A DNA stretch of 5,993 bases, taken from the NCBI GenBank assembly GCA_017883345.1, contig JADGNT010000339.1, positions 1 to 5,993 of the forward strand, given 5' to 3'. The position numbers and the translations under genes were made by a program. Below, one piece after another: positions 4,419 through 5,993 of this stretch. Numbering within the stretch: position 1 is the first letter of the stretch; every line of letters starts with the position of its first letter. This DNA comes from Candidatus Solibacter sp. GTDB taxonomy: Bacteria > Acidobacteriota > Terriglobia > Bryobacterales > Bryobacteraceae. The notes beneath the pieces are model-generated. The model was not told the origin of the DNA. It was given only the letters and a program-made list of their open reading frames with translations, and searched no databases.

Positions 4419-5993
4419 ATGTCCAGATTCTTCATTAACCGGCCGATCGTGGCGATGGTGATCGCCATCCTGACGGTGATTTTGGGCGCCATCTCGATGC
4501 TTACGCTGCCGGTGGCGCAGTTCCCGGAGATCGTGCCCCCGGAGGTCACCATCGCCTCCACTTATCTTGGCGCGGACGCGCAGACCATCGAGCAGTCCGT
4601 GGCCGCTCCCATCGAGCAGCAGATGAGCGGCGTGGACAACATGGCATACATGGTCTCCACCAACACCAACAGCGGCAGCATGAGCATGCGCGTGACTTTC
4701 GACGTCAAGACGCAGCCGAACACCAACCTGATCCTGACGCAGATGCGTGAGGCGCTGGCGGCCACGCAATTGCCGGCGGACGTCAACAATTACGGTGTGG
4801 TGGTGAGGAAAGCCACCAGCTCGCCGCTGTTGATGCTCTCGGTCTACTCACCCAAGGGCACGCGCGATCGCAATTTCCTGGCCAACTACGCTTACATCAA
4901 CATGGTGGATGAGTTAGGGCGGGCGCAAGGCGTCGGCGATGTCTTGGTTTACGGCGGCCGCTATGCGATGCAGATCTGGGTGAAGCCGGACCGCCTCGCC
5001 AAGCTGCAAGTGACCGTGCCCGAGATCGTCCGCGCGCTGCGCGAACAGAACACCGTCAACCCGGCAGGTCAGATTGGTGGCGAGCCGGCGCCGGAAGGTC
5101 AGGAATTCACCTACACGGTGCGCGCCCAGGGCCGGCTGGTCACACCGGAAGAGTTCGGGCAGGTTGTCATCCGGGCGAACCGGGACGGCTCGGTGCTGCG
5201 CCTGGGAGACGTGGCGCGCGTGGAACTGGGAGCCGAGAATTACAACATCAAAGGCCGCGTGAACGGGCACCCGGCGGCGGTGGTTCCGGTTTTCCAACTT
5301 CCAGGGTCCAATGCGTTGGACGCCGCGCAGAACGTGCGCAACGTCCTGGCGCGGCTGAAGCCGCGTTTTCCCGACGACGTGGATTACCTGGTTTCGCTGG
5401 ATACGACGCTGCCGGTCCGTGAGGGCATCAGCGAGATTGCCGTCACCCTGGGGGAAGCGCTTTTGCTGGTGGCGCTGGTGACGTACCTGTTCCTGCAGGA
5501 TTGGCGCGCCACGCTGATCCCATTGCTGGCCGTGCCGGTCTCGCTGATTGGAACATTCGCCATATTCCCGCTGTTCGGGTTCTCCATTAACACGCTCTCG
5601 TTGTTCGGACTGGTGCTGGCGATCGGCCTTGTGGTGGATGACGCCATTGTGGTTGTGGAGGCCGTGCAGCGCCATATCGAGGAAGGGCTGGCACCGAAGG
5701 AGGCGGCGTTCAAGGCGATGGAGGAGGTGTCGGCGCCGGTGATCGGAATTGCCATCATCCTGGCGGCGGTGTTCGTGCCTACGATATTCGTTCCAGGCAT
5801 TACGGGGCGGCTCTACCAGCAGTTTGCGGTGACGGTGGCGATTTCGGTGCTGATCTCAGCCTTCAACGCACTGACGCTCAGCCCGGCGCTGGCAGCGCTG
5901 CTCCTGCGGCACAAGCGAGAGTCCAGAGGGCCGCTCGCGGCGTTCTTCCGCCTGTTCAACCGGGCATTCGAGCGCGGCCGGAACGGTTACGTC
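4419..5993 (+). CDS. RND multidrug efflux pump, HAE1/AcrB type, N-terminal half
   Basis: 525 codons remain open to the window edge, about half of the usual 1,030-1,060 residues. This inner-membrane proton antiporter exports drugs or other hydrophobic compounds through the adaptor to a TolC-type channel. The N-terminus (MSRFFINRPIVAMVI) with TM1 at about 10-30 is typical. The first porter loop runs about 31-338, with GADAQTIEQSVAAPIEQQMSG resembling the AcrB PN1 region. TM2-TM6 fall at about 340-360, 366-386, 392-414, 439-461 and 468-495. The TM4 proton-relay pair D407-D408 (GLVVDDAIVVVE) sits at the same numbers as in AcrB. The residue after VVVE is Ala where AcrB has Asn. ATG 4419 lies 6 bp after the adaptor stop with only a poor ribosome site, so translational coupling is likely. 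The substrate cannot be told from sequence, and no frameshift is seen. Confidence 0.96.
   Translation, partial: MSRFFINRPIVAMVIAILTVILGAISMLTLPVAQFPEIVPPEVTIASTYLGADAQTIEQSVAAPIEQQMSGVDNMAYMVSTNTNSGSMSMRVTFDVKTQPNTNLILTQMREALAATQLPADVNNYGVVVRKATSSPLLMLSVYSPKGTRDRNFLANYAYINMVDELGRAQGVGDVLVYGGRYAMQIWVKPDRLAKLQVTVPEIVRALREQNTVNPAGQIGGEPAPEGQEFTYTVRAQGRLVTPEEFGQVVIRANRDGSVLRLGDVARVELGAENYNIKGRVNGHPAAVVPVFQLPGSNALDAAQNVRNVLARLKPRFPDDVDYLVSLDTTLPVREGISEIAVTLGEALLLVALVTYLFLQDWRATLIPLLAVPVSLIGTFAIFPLFGFSINTLSLFGLVLAIGLVVDDAIVVVEAVQRHIEEGLAPKEAAFKAMEEVSAPVIGIAIILAAVFVPTIFVPGITGRLYQQFAVTVAISVLISAFNALTLSPALAALLLRHKRESRGPLAAFFRLFNRAFERGRNGYV

Noticed and set aside
4914..5675. 253-codon minus-strand open frame opposite the RND pump
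   Set aside because: Gln/His/Arg-rich antisense translation with no motif; the plus frame matches AcrB throughout.
1..5993. Novel defence, mobile or CRISPR-type system
   Set aside because: No repeat arrays, transposase, integrase, toxin-antitoxin or nuclease motifs were found on either strand; the genes are signalling, redox and efflux functions plus one unknown.

Overview
The window is about 6 kb of GC-rich bacterial chromosome. It looks most like an Acidobacteriota (Solibacter/Bryobacter-like) genome. This is an inference from the style of the RND pump, the zinc-ribbon/rubrerythrin-like protein and an uncharacterised protein whose C-terminus resembles acidobacterial hypothetical proteins from memory; no marker gene is present. 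I see no mobile element, CRISPR array, tRNA or rRNA.

Layout. The left 1.1 kb is a minus-strand two-component operon: a stand-alone receiver protein (698-1111), then, after a 41-bp gap holding a stem-loop, a receiver + histidine kinase hybrid (1-656) whose ATP-binding end lies outside the window. Positions 1112-1503 are a divergent control region. It has a promoter with a perfect TATAAT for the minus operon, a plausible promoter for the plus side, a 9-bp inverted repeat and a 12-bp direct repeat near the minus -35, and a plus-strand leader that can fold into three consecutive hairpins. The plus strand then carries a zinc-ribbon + rubrerythrin-like diiron protein (1504-2130) and an unrecognised 204-residue protein (2228-2842). 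A 286-bp gap holds a good sigma70-type promoter (2913-2941) and a long leader. It leads into an efflux operon: an AcrA/MexA-type lipoprotein adaptor (3129-4412) and, 6 bp later, the N-terminal half of an AcrB/MexB-type (HAE1) RND pump (4419-5993, cut by the window edge).

How they may work together. The adaptor and pump are two parts of a tripartite drug/metabolite exporter; the TolC-type channel is not in view and may follow the pump. The receiver and hybrid kinase have no visible sensor or DNA-binding domain, so they probably form part of a cytoplasmic phosphorelay. The rubrerythrin-like protein suggests peroxide/oxygen or iron handling. A 16-nt element (15/16 identical) occurs both in the leader of the rubrerythrin-like gene and next to the -35 box of the efflux promoter, with a third 9-nt core copy in the leader; this is the only sequence hint of shared control.

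The genes mostly belong to known families. The parts most worth a second look are the non-coding ones (structured leader, shared element, operator-like repeats), the degenerate first half of the diiron site and the unrecognised protein.
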